Source: Neptuniibacter caesariensis (GTDB taxonomy: Bacteria; Pseudomonadota; Gammaproteobacteria; Pseudomonadales; Balneatricaceae). Taken from it: a stretch of 64,000 bases of DNA. The stretch covers positions 1,796,864 through 1,860,863 of the forward strand of contig NZ_CH724125.1 of assembly GCF_000153345.1 (NCBI RefSeq), given 5' to 3'. The notes below the pieces were generated by a model. That model saw only the letters and a program-made list of their open reading frames with translations. It searched no databases and was not told the DNA's origin. Positions 30,901 through 36,927 of the stretch are shown here, in pieces (positions within the stretch are counted from its first letter, which is position 1; every line of letters starts with the position of its first letter). The position numbers and the translations under genes are program-made.

Positions 30901-33900
30901 CTACTGCTGGAACCATCGGAAGTGTTCTGGTTCATACCAGAACCGGCATTCTCCGGCGTATTACTACTCGATGTTTTAGCACCAGAGATTGCCAGCGAGC
31001 CTACAAAACCACCGTGAGTCGCTTCCAACGACAGGTCACCACCCACAGTCACGGAGCCTAGTGAAGCGGCTACTGCCTCACCTGAGCGCGCGCCGATCAG
31101 CGCTTCCGTTTGACGATCAATAAAGTTACCTGATACTGCCGCACCGACGCCTACATGTTCAGAGCTTGCGATACCACCGGCCACGGTAATCAGGTAAGCA
31201 TCATCATTGGCTTTAACCTGCATGGACGGACCACTGCCGCCAATGTCACCACTGCCCACATTGATCGTGGCACCTTCAGATACCTGAGCCACTGTTTCAT
31301 TAACAATAGAGCTGAAGATAACAGCCCCATTAAAGGCAATATTATCGGACTGTCCGCCAGATGCACCCAGCGTTACACCAACGGTCTGGTTATCAGCGCT
31401 AACTTTTAAAGCATCCGCATCCAGCAGAACACCATCTTCAATTTTTGCCGTCGAATTACCGGTAAACCCATGATAAAGAACGGTCAGACCAGCTGCACTA
31501 CCACCATCAGCAGATGAGGAACCTGCACCACCACTTTCCCAAGAAGGTTTCCAGGTACGTTGCTTATCAGCACCTGAGCCCGTGGTATTCCCGGAAGCGA
31601 TGCCAGGGGTTTTGAAGTTACCGCCCAGCGCCGCCAAATGATTCACACTGGCAGCAGTGACAACTACATCACCAGGCGTACCAGAACTCTTCAAGCGCTG
31701 GTTGATTTCCGCACCGGATTTAATACGTGCATCGGAATCCTGCTCGATAAACATGGCGGTTCCGGCACCGGCAATAGACAGTTTCTGTCCTTCTGCCGTT
31801 GCAACCGTCCAGGAATCGATCAGGTTATTATCCAGACCCAGGTTATCATCCAGATAGGTTGTCAGCTGACCCAGGAAGTTTGTTGCCTTGTCCGCAACCG
31901 GGTTGATCTCTTTCCAATTCCCGGAACTGAAGTCCGTGGTAGAGAGATCATAGTTCTCGACAAAATCGCCGGTGTATTCGTAGAAAGAACCAACATTACC
32001 ACCCGCGGTGTGGCCCTGTTTAACTTCAACAACGCCTTTTAATTTAATCGGCTGAGCATAATCTTCGGTGGTGTTGTAATCCGCCTCGATACTGTTGCTA
32101 TCGATAAGCGGAGCAATAAGGTTTGCGCCCCACAATCCCAGCGGGTCAATTTTGTTAAGCGCCTGCGAATCGACTGTCAGCGTACCTGCTGTATCGACTT
32201 TTGCATTGGAATTGATAAAAGCATCTGCATCGTTTTCAAAAACGCCAACAGCAATCGCAACCGAGCCGCCCTTGTTAGCCTGTGGCCCCTTAGATGGATC
32301 GCTGGCATTTTCATCAGCCGCGCTTGAAGTAGCCGTTACATCCGGGCGAGACTCAACTTTCGCCTGAACCGTAATATCGCCTGTAGAGGTCACATCACCG
32401 TTAGTACCATCGCCAATACGAGCATCTGCACGGTTTCTATCGATGACCACCGCTGTACTAAAGCTAGCATCAAACTTCCAAGGATCGGCCGGAGGATCTG
32501 AAGTAAATACGCCAGCAACCGCATTCGATACCTTCGTGATCAAACCACCTGTGAGCTTATCAACCCCAGCGGTCATTTTCTCTTTCGCCGTCGCTTCGGT
32601 ATCTTCCAGCAGGTTACCTTTGGACTCAGAGCCATTCGCGGACACCGCCTGCACACCATTTACGATGGTAGGAACAACCACCATATTGGTAGATTCAATA
32701 GCGGCTTTTTCCATCTCAGCGGTGACAGAGACGGTATCAGACTGGCTAACCGTACCATCAAGATAGGCATTGGTATCGCTGGTTTCATAACTGAATGCCA
32801 GTGCTACACCCAATGCACCATCGTTGCCAGAGATCGCCCTGGCCATAGTACGGTTTCGCTCAACAGAGTTAGCATCAACCGTCAGATCACCGCCAACACT
32901 CAGGATCGCGGTATCTTTAACATGCGCTGTCGATTCGGAATCCAGGACACTGATACCCACAGCCACCGCGATGGTGCCTGCAGCCGTCGGGTCAGCCAGC
33001 ACATCTGTCGTGCTGTCTGCCGTAGAGCGAATGATCAGATCATCAGTCGTGGTTATCTTACCTTCGACTTCAACTTTTGCCGTGTTATCAATAACACCTG
33101 CAGCACCTGCAAAGGCCCAGCCAATCGGAGACGCACTAACATTAACAACGGAAGTCGCATCGGCAACAAAGTCTTCCGCTTCTACTTCAGTTTCTTTACC
33201 GATCTTAACTTTGGCATTACCTTTCGCATAAGAAACCGCGACAAAGGCTGCAAAGTTTTCTGTTGCGCCGATAAGGGATTCTGCACCAAAGGCAACATAG
33301 TCAGATAGAGAGAAATCCCACTGATCGGTGTCTTTGAGGTAGTGCTGTGCATCAGCACGCGCATAGATGGTGACATCGGCACCTTTAAGGATCGTTTTCT
33401 CGCCTGTACCGGAAAGGTTTTCACCAATGGTTACGGTCGCTTCAATAAAATCGATATTGGCAAAACCAGAGGTCCAGTCCTGGCGGTCATCCAACGCTAA
33501 AATAGAAATATTACCGGATGAAGAGGTATTGTTTTTAGCGATCAGCTGTGCGCCTTCATCGATGGTGATGTTAATACCTTCGAGAATAATATCCCCGGAC
33601 ACCCCACCCGCCACATTAGAGGTGGTATCGATGGTGTAACCTTTGATCTCTATGGTATCTGCCAGCAGTTTAATGCTGGTGCCGTCCAGCGAAATATCTT
33701 CGCTAACGGTCAATTTACTGTTCGAAGAAAGCGTTTGCGTACCTGCATTAGCACCGCTGAAGGTTACCCAACCAAAGTCTGCCTGAGTAACCAACCCATC
33801 CGAGTCCAGAACCTTCACTTCGTTTGCGCTGCCGCCACCGACATCGATAGTGACTTTATCCGTGCCCGCAATTAATCCGGTTGGATCGATGATAAAGATG

Positions 33901-36794
33901 TCATCTTTATCGCCCCCCTTCAGGGTATCTTTACCACCACCAGTAGCCAGCGTTACGCTGGAAAGCGTATAACCGGAGGCATCCAGCGTATTATCGCTTG
34001 CGCCCCCCGTTAGGGTAATTTGTTCAATACTGGTTAATTCATCCGCTGCATCAGCGCCGATAACCAGTTCCGCATCATGAGCACCAGCAGGTGCTGCATC
34101 GCTCAAAGTCATATTCAGGTCGAACGTCTCAATGAGATGGTCCTGACCACCATTACCATCGATCACATCGGCACCTAGACCACCGGAAATCTGATCTGCG
34201 CCACCCGAGCCTGTAATGGTATCGGCACCCGCTCCACCTGAAAGGATAACCGAACCGGTGCCCAGTGTTTCACCTGTCACCGACGCACTACTACCTGAGA
34301 AAGTCAGCCCCAGATCTTTAGCCGTTGATGTGTCATTCAGTGAGCTGATTTCAGTAATCGCATCACCGCTGCTGGTAACTTTGATCGCGATACCATCCAG
34401 CACAGCGGTTAGAGAAGCATCAGCAGCGGTAATTTGATCCAGTACATCCTGAATGGTATTAGCAGTACTCAGATCAATTTCAATGGATGTAGTACCCAGC
34501 TTGATCAACAGATCGTTTCCTACGCCGGTTCCTACACCGAAACCATTGTTTAGGTAGTAGAGCTGAGTCGTCGCATCAACATTACTAAAACCTGACGCAT
34601 CAATCGTATTGGCACCCGCACCACCGGTCAGCTCTGCACCTTCGATACCAGATAATGTATCGTCTTCAGTACTGGTTGCAGCATTTGACGCATTCAGAAG
34701 CGATGCAGAGGTAAGATAAAAGTTACGATCACCGGATTCCGACAAAATATCATTGCCTGTTCCGCCATCAATATTATCTTCACCAGCACCGCCGGAAAGA
34801 ATATCGCTACCAGAACCGCCTTTAAGAATATCCGCTGCCGAACCACCACGCAGAATATCGTCGCCCGAACCCGCGTCTAATGTAACAGAACCAGAGAATC
34901 CGGAAGCGTCCATAATATTGGCACCTTGCCCCGTAGTCAGTTCTGCTTGCTCAACATTAGTGATGGTATCGTCTTCAGCAAAATACTGAGAAATTGCCAA
35001 TGATGCGGTTCCACCCACCAGACTGGTGTCATCCAGAGTGAGATCCGCCACATCACTATTAGCAAGATCACCGGTAAAAGTAATAGTCCATTGGGTTGTA
35101 CCATCCACAGGATCAGTGGATACATCCATATCCCCTAAAGAGACCGCGATGTCACGTTCACCAATATTCGATAGGTTACGCAGAGCCGCTTTAATTTCTG
35201 CAACTGATGCATTATGCGCAAGCGCAGCGGTTGTTTGCCCATCAAAGGTCAGGGTAAAGGTACCCCCAGTTACACCTGTGAGCGTAACAAGTGCCGTTTC
35301 ATTTTTACTGGAAGTCAGTGCGGAACTGGCTGCGGCCCCGACTAATGCAAAATGGCCGTTGCTGCTTTCAACCAGTGTATCTGTACCACCGAGGCCATCG
35401 ATGATATCGGCACCCAGCCCACCCGTAATAAGATCAGCTTGAGCTGAACCGGTAATGTTGTCGGCTCCAGATCCACCATCGATGGTGACACCACCTTTGC
35501 TGAAGGTTGCCGCAGTAATAGTATTCGCAGAATCACCACCAGTAAGGCTGGCGGTTTCGATATTACTTAGCGTGTCTTCATCAACAGAATCGATAATAAT
35601 CTTCGTATCTGTCAGTTCGATATTGACGTCTCGGCTGACAACCACCGTATCCGAGCCACCAAGACCATCAATCGTATCACTACCCAACCCACCTTTAATG
35701 CTATCCGCATTGGCTGTGCCGGTAAGCGTATCATCACCGGCACCACCATCGATGGTCACGCCACCCGTTCCAGTGAACAAAGAAGCATTAATGACATTTC
35801 CAGAATCACCACCTGTCAGCTCGGCAGCTTCAAAACCAGAAATCGTATCTTCACCTGAACCTACCGCTTCAGATCCAAAGCGAACCTCCGAATCTGAAAG
35901 GGTGATGTCGGCATCACGTGTTACAACCAACGTATCCGTACCGCCTCCACCAGCGAGCGTATTACTGTTGCTGTTGCCCGCTATGATATCGTCGTGTGCT
36001 GAACCTGTTACGTGATCGAAACCGGTTACGGAAGCAAAACCAGTAGCAACGCCAGCAGAGAGATCAACGGTAACCCCAATGCCATACGCAGAGTAATCCA
36101 GCGTATCGCCAGCTGTACCGCTTAGGTTCTCGACTCCGGTGAAGCTAACGCCCTGGACCGACCCAGAATAAGTATCAGTTAAAGACCATGAGGAAGTACC
36201 CGCAGCGTTAACAACAGTGTCACTGCCCTCACCGCCGGCAATGTTATCGACACCGCTAAAAGATAAACTACCTGCATTACCACTGCCGGAGCCTGTCAGG
36301 TTCCATGCAGTATCTGCACTCGTACCAGTAACGGTATCGCCGTCACTACCACCGGTACCACCATCAAAGTTGATCAGCAATCCGGTAGTATCATCCAGAA
36401 TACTGTTTTCAAGAGTTAAAGATTCATCGGAACCATCCACACCATTGATGGTTAAACTGTTTAGAACCGTAGAACCTGTATCATCGATCAGCGTGTATTC
36501 CTGAAGCACGGCAGAGTCTTCAGAATCGGCAGTATTATCCAGGATCTGGACGAGGGTAACGTCATCTTCCTGAAGTAGTCGTACAGTCAAATCCGCATTG
36601 GCAGCTGCGGCGAAAACAGGGTCGGCAGAGAGAAGCAGGCGAGGTTCAAGGGACTCTAGCCTGAAACGATCATTACGGAGAGCATTGCGGGCACTACTCG
36701 GCCTCTGAGCCCCCTCAGTCGGCACGCCAATATTGGCCCGGTTCACAGCATTCCAAAGCCGACTCTTCCCTAGATCATTCCATTTAATCGCCAT
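12951..36794 (-). CDS. Giant LEPR-XLL / RTX surface protein (about 7,950 residues)
   Basis: One uninterrupted frame of 7,947 codons. The ATG at 36794 follows GAGGGTAGAAAC and gives MAIKWNDLGK; an ATG 24 codons earlier lacks this. There is no Sec signal peptide; the LEPR-XLL motif LEPRLLLS is at 49-56. Residues about 230-965 hold RTX-like GGxGxD repeats alternating with ELTGGxxANxxxA units. Residues about 1000-6000 form a long filamentous-haemagglutinin-like beta-helix with some 28 Gly/Ala-rich turns of the type AGAGAGTAAIGAAVxxN (about 1860-3930) and an alpha-helical insert near 5300-5460. Calx-beta-like repeats lie near 6500-6900, about 25 C-terminal RTX nonapeptides near 7050-7700, then an acidic Glu-rich tail and a basic C-terminus. 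The architecture suggests a calcium-stabilised adhesin or matrix/S-layer-like filament. The neighbouring TolC, adaptor and SecA-like genes suggest dedicated export. Confidence 0.93.
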   Translation of the reverse strand: MAIKWNDLGKSRLWNAVNRANIGVPTEGAQRPSSARNALRNDRFRLESLEPRLLLSADPVFAAAANADLTVRLLQEDDVTLVQILDNTADSEDSAVLQEYTLIDDTGSTVLNSLTINGVDGSDESLTLENSILDDTTGLLINFDGGTGGSDGDTVTGTSADTAWNLTGSGSGNAGSLSFSGVDNIAGGEGSDTVVNAAGTSSWSLTDTYSGSVQGVSFTGVENLSGTAGDTLDYSAYGIGVTVDLSAGVATGFASVTGFDHVTGSAHDDIIAGNSNSNTLAGGGGTDTLVVTRDADITLSDSEVRFGSEAVGSGEDTISGFEAAELTGGDSGNVINASLFTGTGGVTIDGGAGDDTLTGTANADSIKGGLGSDTIDGLGGSDTVVVSRDVNIELTDTKIIIDSVDEDTLSNIETASLTGGDSANTITAATFSKGGVTIDGGSGADNITGSAQADLITGGLGADIIDGLGGTDTLVESSNGHFALVGAAASSALTSSKNETALVTLTGVTGGTFTLTFDGQTTAALAHNASVAEIKAALRNLSNIGERDIAVSLGDMDVSTDPVDGTTQWTITFTGDLANSDVADLTLDDTSLVGGTASLAISQYFAEDDTITNVEQAELTTGQGANIMDASGFSGSVTLDAGSGDDILRGGSAADILKGGSGSDILSGGAGEDNIDGGTGNDILSESGDRNFYLTSASLLNASNAATSTEDDTLSGIEGAELTGGAGANTIDASGFSNVDATTQLYYLNNGFGVGTGVGNDLLIKLGTTSIEIDLSTANTIQDVLDQITAADASLTAVLDGIAIKVTSSGDAITEISSLNDTSTAKDLGLTFSGSSASVTGETLGTGSVILSGGAGADTITGSGGADQISGGLGADVIDGNGGQDHLIETFDLNMTLSDAAPAGAHDAELVIGADAADELTSIEQITLTGGASDNTLDASGYTLSSVTLATGGGKDTLKGGDKDDIFIIDPTGLIAGTDKVTIDVGGGSANEVKVLDSDGLVTQADFGWVTFSGANAGTQTLSSNSKLTVSEDISLDGTSIKLLADTIEIKGYTIDTTSNVAGGVSGDIILEGINITIDEGAQLIAKNNTSSSGNISILALDDRQDWTSGFANIDFIEATVTIGENLSGTGEKTILKGADVTIYARADAQHYLKDTDQWDFSLSDYVAFGAESLIGATENFAAFVAVSYAKGNAKVKIGKETEVEAEDFVADATSVVNVSASPIGWAFAGAAGVIDNTAKVEVEGKITTTDDLIIRSTADSTTDVLADPTAAGTIAVAVGISVLDSESTAHVKDTAILSVGGDLTVDANSVERNRTMARAISGNDGALGVALAFSYETSDTNAYLDGTVSQSDTVSVTAEMEKAAIESTNMVVVPTIVNGVQAVSANGSESKGNLLEDTEATAKEKMTAGVDKLTGGLITKVSNAVAGVFTSDPPADPWKFDASFSTAVVIDRNRADARIGDGTNGDVTSTGDITVQAKVESRPDVTATSSAADENASDPSKGPQANKGGSVAIAVGVFENDADAFINSNAKVDTAGTLTVDSQALNKIDPLGLWGANLIAPLIDSNSIEADYNTTEDYAQPIKLKGVVEVKQGHTAGGNVGSFYEYTGDFVENYDLSTTDFSSGNWKEINPVADKATNFLGQLTTYLDDNLGLDNNLIDSWTVATAEGQKLSIAGAGTAMFIEQDSDARIKSGAEINQRLKSSGTPGDVVVTAASVNHLAALGGNFKTPGIASGNTTGSGADKQRTWKPSWESGGAGSSSADGGSAAGLTVLYHGFTGNSTAKIEDGVLLDADALKVSADNQTVGVTLGASGGQSDNIAFNGAVIFSSIVNETVAQVSEGATINVGSGDIGGSGPSMQVKANDDAYLITVAGGIASSEHVGVGAAVSGNFIDRQTEALIGARSGEAVAASLGSVTVGGDLSLEATHGGFVGSLAISGAKTSSSNTPENAGSGMNQNTSDGSSSSTDDPGKLPNNQKNYDNVIAELKARFGESSGSGSSGSGSTASENAGKSGYGISGSVTINYVNDDVWAYIDSSGDVTASSGTITIKSEDTTAIGSLAGSAAISSASAGKSATGIAGAIGINLVGGKSAAYIDNAGVITTSRLDMDASRTGWVVSINVGVAGATGQQGTAVGGSVAVTRITYSTETSITNTPTVVVNGLLSMHADDSSNLILVAGAGGFGGKSGAGVSVAFSEIENSVTSKIDNVGSLKYTGGLDVNAKADGLLVAVTGTVGVSTSSTGGLSLAGTLSINMVDTDVDAAVLNTTTTSDSAGNVTISALDDSSIFSFAGGFAAGGKAGLGAALALNFMTNTVKARVEGSTLRTDGNVTVKALESSSLIGISLGGAGTNKLAIGAAVSANQTANTVSATVSNSTIEGRGNNTSTSVIAQDSSTSVGIAGAGAGAGKVALGASIGVNLIGNTITSEVDNSLIRMTGSGSNINVTATAEETLVSVAIGGAGAGKFALGGSVSVNEITNTVEAKVTNSKDSSATSTPNKGLHATGDISVAASDSTTMVVVSGAGAGAGTAAIGAAVSTTDVGNTIKAYVDGSTVNSSAGNVSVTAGFAPPTTAADLASLGVDTADLPSETDTSAQIINVTVAGAGANTFAAGAAISLNWLHNNVQAYISGGADVDATGDIKVNARDDAEMTTVAVGAAGAGTTAIGAALAYNYIGGTPSDPSRTIDSSRLSDDAGEVLAYIDNSQVDSSAAGVEVAAHADASIINVTIGAAGAGTVAVAGSVSINFMRNIVDASIKGGADVTASTDVDVSATVTPIMIIVAGGGSGAGTAAGSIASATNDMRSSISASIEGSGTTATAQTGSVNVAAEVLNTNQLPTIGDGSSATQADTYAANAADPTENPDPILDAQIWSFAVSGAGAGTAAGAGALSLNWIRNEVEAFIADNATVTANSGGVSLRASDQATLNSLAAGMSGAGTAAVGAAVAYNYIGGDPDDPASTRKNFAKVYIDNATVNTGTLAMNAIANANINSLSVGLSGAGTFAGSGALSLNWIKKNVEATITNGAQVTTTGSVTVRATDTSTIRSAAVVIAGSGTAAVGGAVAYNEIANNISAGVSGSGTTVSITSGNSNDIVIESLSDSTVKTLVASVAGSGAASVAGSAGANLLENQVNAFIDTATVTTDGSISVYAESKDTSEGIVGSIGASGTAGIGGAVTVNQLDNGTYAYIDNATVVAKGLGNGVEVKPTANAGSTDTVNGVSVRSNVATNLESYAGAGGVSGTVGLAANVLVNRVANTSEARVKNSTINNSTDRGKHLKVNAHQQTDFVSGGGAAGVGLAGGGAAATVDTNFITNTTRAYVDGSNNSKDIYAADGISVNATSDENLSTVAVSVGGGLYVGASGTASAFKSSSLTEAYVSDADLISDGAITISADSDVDMSFVDTSIALGAAGAGASVSVALFDGTTKAYTTQSSTLTTTGSVSVLATSKETSDAFIGAGAGGLGSLAASVGVLSSTSHTSAALGASTTVNASAVTVDAENTINVNKEAASLVGSASVGGGGAGASVDVITINNTVDAHIGDNSVITTAGAVRVDAKSTRNVESNVVGFAGGAGLAISGAVSYISIGSAPDSENNGELDSSQDNITDAFGNGTVSGLSGDSNDSSAQRAQAKADSTTYSTDIKTSVSNGYSTQAYIGDNVTIQGDAASVTVKADETVNLDVLAGGLAASGGVSVGGTVSIATMDADTKAYIGNGGTISTTGDVTVDADYTSNVTTKVYGGSAGVVGLGAQVAIVKDSSNQSAYVENGTSDSNGAKFVKADDIIIDAKADRNIDIDIVGVSVGTAAAGAAVGDVSVSGSTTALMGNYAQVGQSTGNVDSLTVNAASELDVDLDVTAVAAGLGAGSGNDANISFTPIVRAAIGAGADVTVAEGVTVNAVVTPEIETDMLGVSAGGLTVGVSLTDVDVTPIVSASLGSADASSGNVSITANTLNVTASTAVKSGGDGIKAESTGSSGSLVGVNATLSELTTSSNVQSVIGNNSTLNVAGVTTITATTNTRQNAESNSNTGGIVAAGASVAKANSNTTTNAYVGSGVTVNAGSLNLASTATDDNFAYSNAGSGGVLAGAGAQTQTNNFSTTTATIGNNASITLGATSGTGELDIKAEHIAKFNSEIDAVAGGVLSGAGAETDHYVTADVSTTVGNNATIVAKDIDADALNRVRKDWLSSGANINGTTGGVASGAGADSDTTLDMNTQVNINDGAQLTVTNTDITQGIDLHALNDVIAKEKVVLKSGGALAGAGAGNSITETEFLADVTIGTGAALNSTGEVNISARGKGEVEATISVDTYGAATVAAANARATLSPENYVTIGTNADINADGDVNLSVGTDTEFNRDDYKVHAVADSFAGSVIPIDDINATATLFQNNIITVNSGADVKSARQMNLHAERFGFADMFAKAKAVNWASELGGTEAFDGDVDSGATGNVIVNGNLETGTKRNQSIEFNALGNDGTVSDYTATDGVTFSDGSGLISSSLFTALDEAERQLEVFNDGDPNNDTDLEAFYKGEINRIEQELLAKGLLEEVEINGVPQGIYVRNEVTVPIITVHDIHAEAGRIDVRADSLSTNGTITAPGDASVNIINHTTASLNINDITIPQENGGLYLNGELQGAEANVDDPSIVIVNDADIALLKLQGGNNANLTWPSISIYGDITNRSGSLTIKSLAGTPLPGTAEADETLGEGDINVYADLDVKDLIQKTKGSLVVDLPPGSTYSVGGSEYAKWNAEIGNNGLQEGTDTNANNEIYRSINTPNIYADRISIDAEFINVNGKIQSGREVYELVISAAVEDEINGIKQSGRGGYVKLSASTEDFSVYYDVANDRILVGELRVSGGYVSLTGHILNTNQNSNIEVLGGYGEIKVTNNTSLDIALQGLDASTRGAGILIINDKAKGTSADPFTTIYEKTAAGVRIISESGTTTGSNNMTYQPDTGGWRYAWSVGQESFERIYRTIGTSSWLGIDAFAKDPDTVTFVGTPEKVGTPVLQGQGAYFYKDSTNISDPYIYDSDKITLTSETSLVKKWTTSTWYGKKTYYSKFVKEDKVQDISTHSIKADYGISINFTGKETGKVQVFSQYGGDVEILGNISNETGLTQIVTNGSITTSQNSTVGGQTLTLSAASIGGGAILNDDGTVSTELNELTALRTNLTNNATSSLSAYTSGGRINIAELDGSLNINEIISASAYDKLNDTGGQVFLSSKGGIASVGSGLIQAGIINIATEGAVGSSAAAVNLDSGREVKDYVTVSANGDINLTEKDNGLRLREATSTAGDVTITITAGSLVDANDSAVRDERTYAELSTGLWEDLGLIKGSAAANAKIQETLDAFANSREQEYQAYWDIRNNQFAGAYDASQQATLSTEETTFYTEYYTELGTSNGLSGAALTSYVDDALQTLANKRTAEYHTLHTSYGADPYDAGFTYTLTTAEETALTDSIRLWEEDELLNLISAGLLKPVTDTQATIEDENITAAGTVTVNVLSGSVGEATGTTFIDADGDYTDDERVALAAAERPDVFFMSGEKSENVVVTFVDGGASADTMTRASGSWVTDGFVAGMQIRVDGNSANASEEGSFFEIASVTDTVITLVSTDTLSSEVGMTVTVSAILNNPTATTFIRTDAGAWADDGLIKGSYVLENGTYYLISRISGKVIDAEEVDASSLGSATTTDITATGKTTAAVQTIGIDQREDIDIDALEEISFSATGNIYIGSEKDIRVKSVAAGDAVRIKSAKSLINEADAGVAAVTGGNLVLEAADGTIGSSTDKFLIDLQADALLTARASGDIYVVEKDGNINVATIYSQSGLVYLDAQAGSIVDGLNHEYENIRAANITLFALAGGIGETGDYLDIDLTSGNINANTRDSIRLSETLQDMNVDHIESTAGDVDLRAHMSIVDAVDDLASEVADVIGGSIILTSQFNTVGEVGNDLQIDTGSQTGDNLTISSFANSYVIEMVGDLYLNEVAAGAAATAFIAAPVGRILNDNQTGDNVVSGKAYLFAAQDIGESDNALATRVGNIEGQSTTGSTWIVNTGAMAVGGVVDGSDPGMQAGGSVNLTTNSPLTVAENITANGNIILTSNDNSAGDDLTVNANITVTSQTGSITVNAGDDFIHNDGAKLDAATTIVINGDASSSDAEGSTIQVDGDLVAGTSITVRGNADDDTINVTGNVTAPTILIDGEAGEDVILLDLDDDSLLTGDTRIEGGADNDQITINELHSRSDKLVLDGEAGTDRYTINRTANDADYIIDVEDTGARDSGADTLTINGTADADAFLLRANFVAALHGDMDAGFSNNVERINYNENINARLTINGHAGNDGFYSDDNSSITTLDGGAGDDTFQIGQLYGADRQAPFVAVGDEIETTETTLGFLSNGNSLPMIVYGGDGEDQITVYSNKALTKLYGENDDDSFVVRAFLKKGTTETAGGGETELFGGDGADNIQYSINAPLKIDGGAGNDTLVVLGTEADDNFMITEDGIFGAGLNIGFEGIEFAEVDGLEGDDNFYILSTSEDVVTTIIGGLGSDTFSVAGDVTEDIVSYSVEGRSGFINHSVWSDDPRFNGIFVDGVSLNVADDETGKIQVDSVDGSLVVDENGLLSDFYEVSLAAAKPTAATIAYVTVSAARASSSDKELPTVGGGDPADSILVSTDNINFYESLVLNFDSEAAGGSVDDWLRKQKIYVKAVDDGAIEGERTVVINHSVLSDNPDFNELDINNVEVTVYDNDQADLIITPSDVDTRVVEGAASGDSFTVALTQQPADGETVTVVLAEKNAAGEIGFNKTVLTFDKDNWNSAQTVTVTAVDDADVENLFRTAVTFTTSSDQGGSGFNTVTTEELDVNVVDNDTGTVIVTPTNGSTIVSNGETDNYSLVLSTEPTDPVTVNVLTDGQTLVSSTDPRFNAADGTVTFTAADWDSPVEVVVAVNPAYIPDASNQPVQNPPLQPHTLDQIRGKLVIEGSVPPGKERALAKAVMLPTETDEELPTVDITTDEAAQTDTLYLFNDGSRSADTGFLTDSTITGLGMGTDGVHYNDVEVVEVLNGQGNDNFTVQSTAEGVITVIHGGGGSDTITVTGGGGASSPLILLGDSVQDGSTYTSTSDVKTDKAREFDTPNNYNDTINASGASGSVVIYGGQGNDTLTGSNYGDHIAGGSGNDEIYGLGGDDHIYGDAGFNLDLTKRLSLSTQVLSVVNTADAVNDNPETSDALTVGVDTIDGGSGNDIIFGDKGVIDQVTDTNRILTTGAVVSVTTTNRDEVANDILKGGADDDIIMGGHGQDDIEGGSGADILIGDHAVVDYNDGDTDITTLDSITTVELVNGDNDTIKGNEGDDLIMGGIGADNLFGGNGDAGAAIVVSDDDIIFGDHATALLANNRFVRLLTKEQTEGQADLIKGNEGSDRIFGGAGADDIFGDAGGDWIMGDFGEMKLYSNGNVETFFSVDEAGDATAADIIDGGEGHNRVIAGLGEDNITTGSGDDHIIGDNGVLNYGTDEVITEAYTVEHELGDDDTIESGSGDDIVLGGKGNDTISVSAGNDSVIGDNGRITFNLGIRDTLESTDTTNDTGGDDNISLGSGDDQAIAGVGNDTVTNESGETIIIGDDGFIQNDESGRYLNAYTDDFTLGGDDNLTGGDDRDIIFGGFGKDELDGGAGDDLMTGDSGMVTRNPSTIVLESKDLEEINDLDGDDDILRGGEGLDRMIGGAGGDLFYGSFSEDVMVGEYARYTFAADAETSGEQATFVITLAQGGLDLIRSSQIGLYKSIAQQIFDQSALGEVARSRTAVSTELTDDALAALGRLVDLQNLSGTAAPGVDVVIQFDPTAAGDETEEAEQVEGAVPAEGETNAEQQECIPVEGEVVEGAEGEEQPQECVAPEANTENDADAESADTQEASPAEGESSDKTEDKDESANIADNLEAALAGFSGWAVMKANKTGKQKANSKVSDESLNQIKARNRKSAYMSWEDIQK

Positions 36795-36893
36795 GTTTCT
36801 ACCCTCAATCGGTCCTGCCGAAGACCATTCTTTAAATGCCGAAAAACCGGATTGATGCTGCCACACCGCTCCGGTTTAAATTAATTCTTTAAA

Positions 36894-36918
36894 ATCAAAA
36901 GGGTAGCCCAGCTACCCT
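36894..36918 (-). terminator. Hairpin between the SapC-family gene and the giant gene
   Basis: On the minus strand the eight-base stem AGGGTAGC (36911-36918)/GCTACCCT (36900-36907) with loop TGG is followed by TTTGATTTT. It lies 10 bp after the sapC-like stop codon. The T-run is short and interrupted, so it may be a partial terminator or an mRNA-stabilising stem. If it works, the giant gene needs its own promoter in the 100 bp that follow. Confidence 0.6.
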
Positions 36919-36927
36919 CTAATTATT

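Noticed and set aside
13311-33500. Many open frames of 60-270 codons on the plus strand opposite the giant gene
   Set aside because: They are complements of a repetitive, Asp/Gly/Thr/Ala-rich coding frame, have low-complexity translations rich in Ser/Pro/Val, lack ribosome-binding sites and match no family. The intact minus-strand frame explains them.
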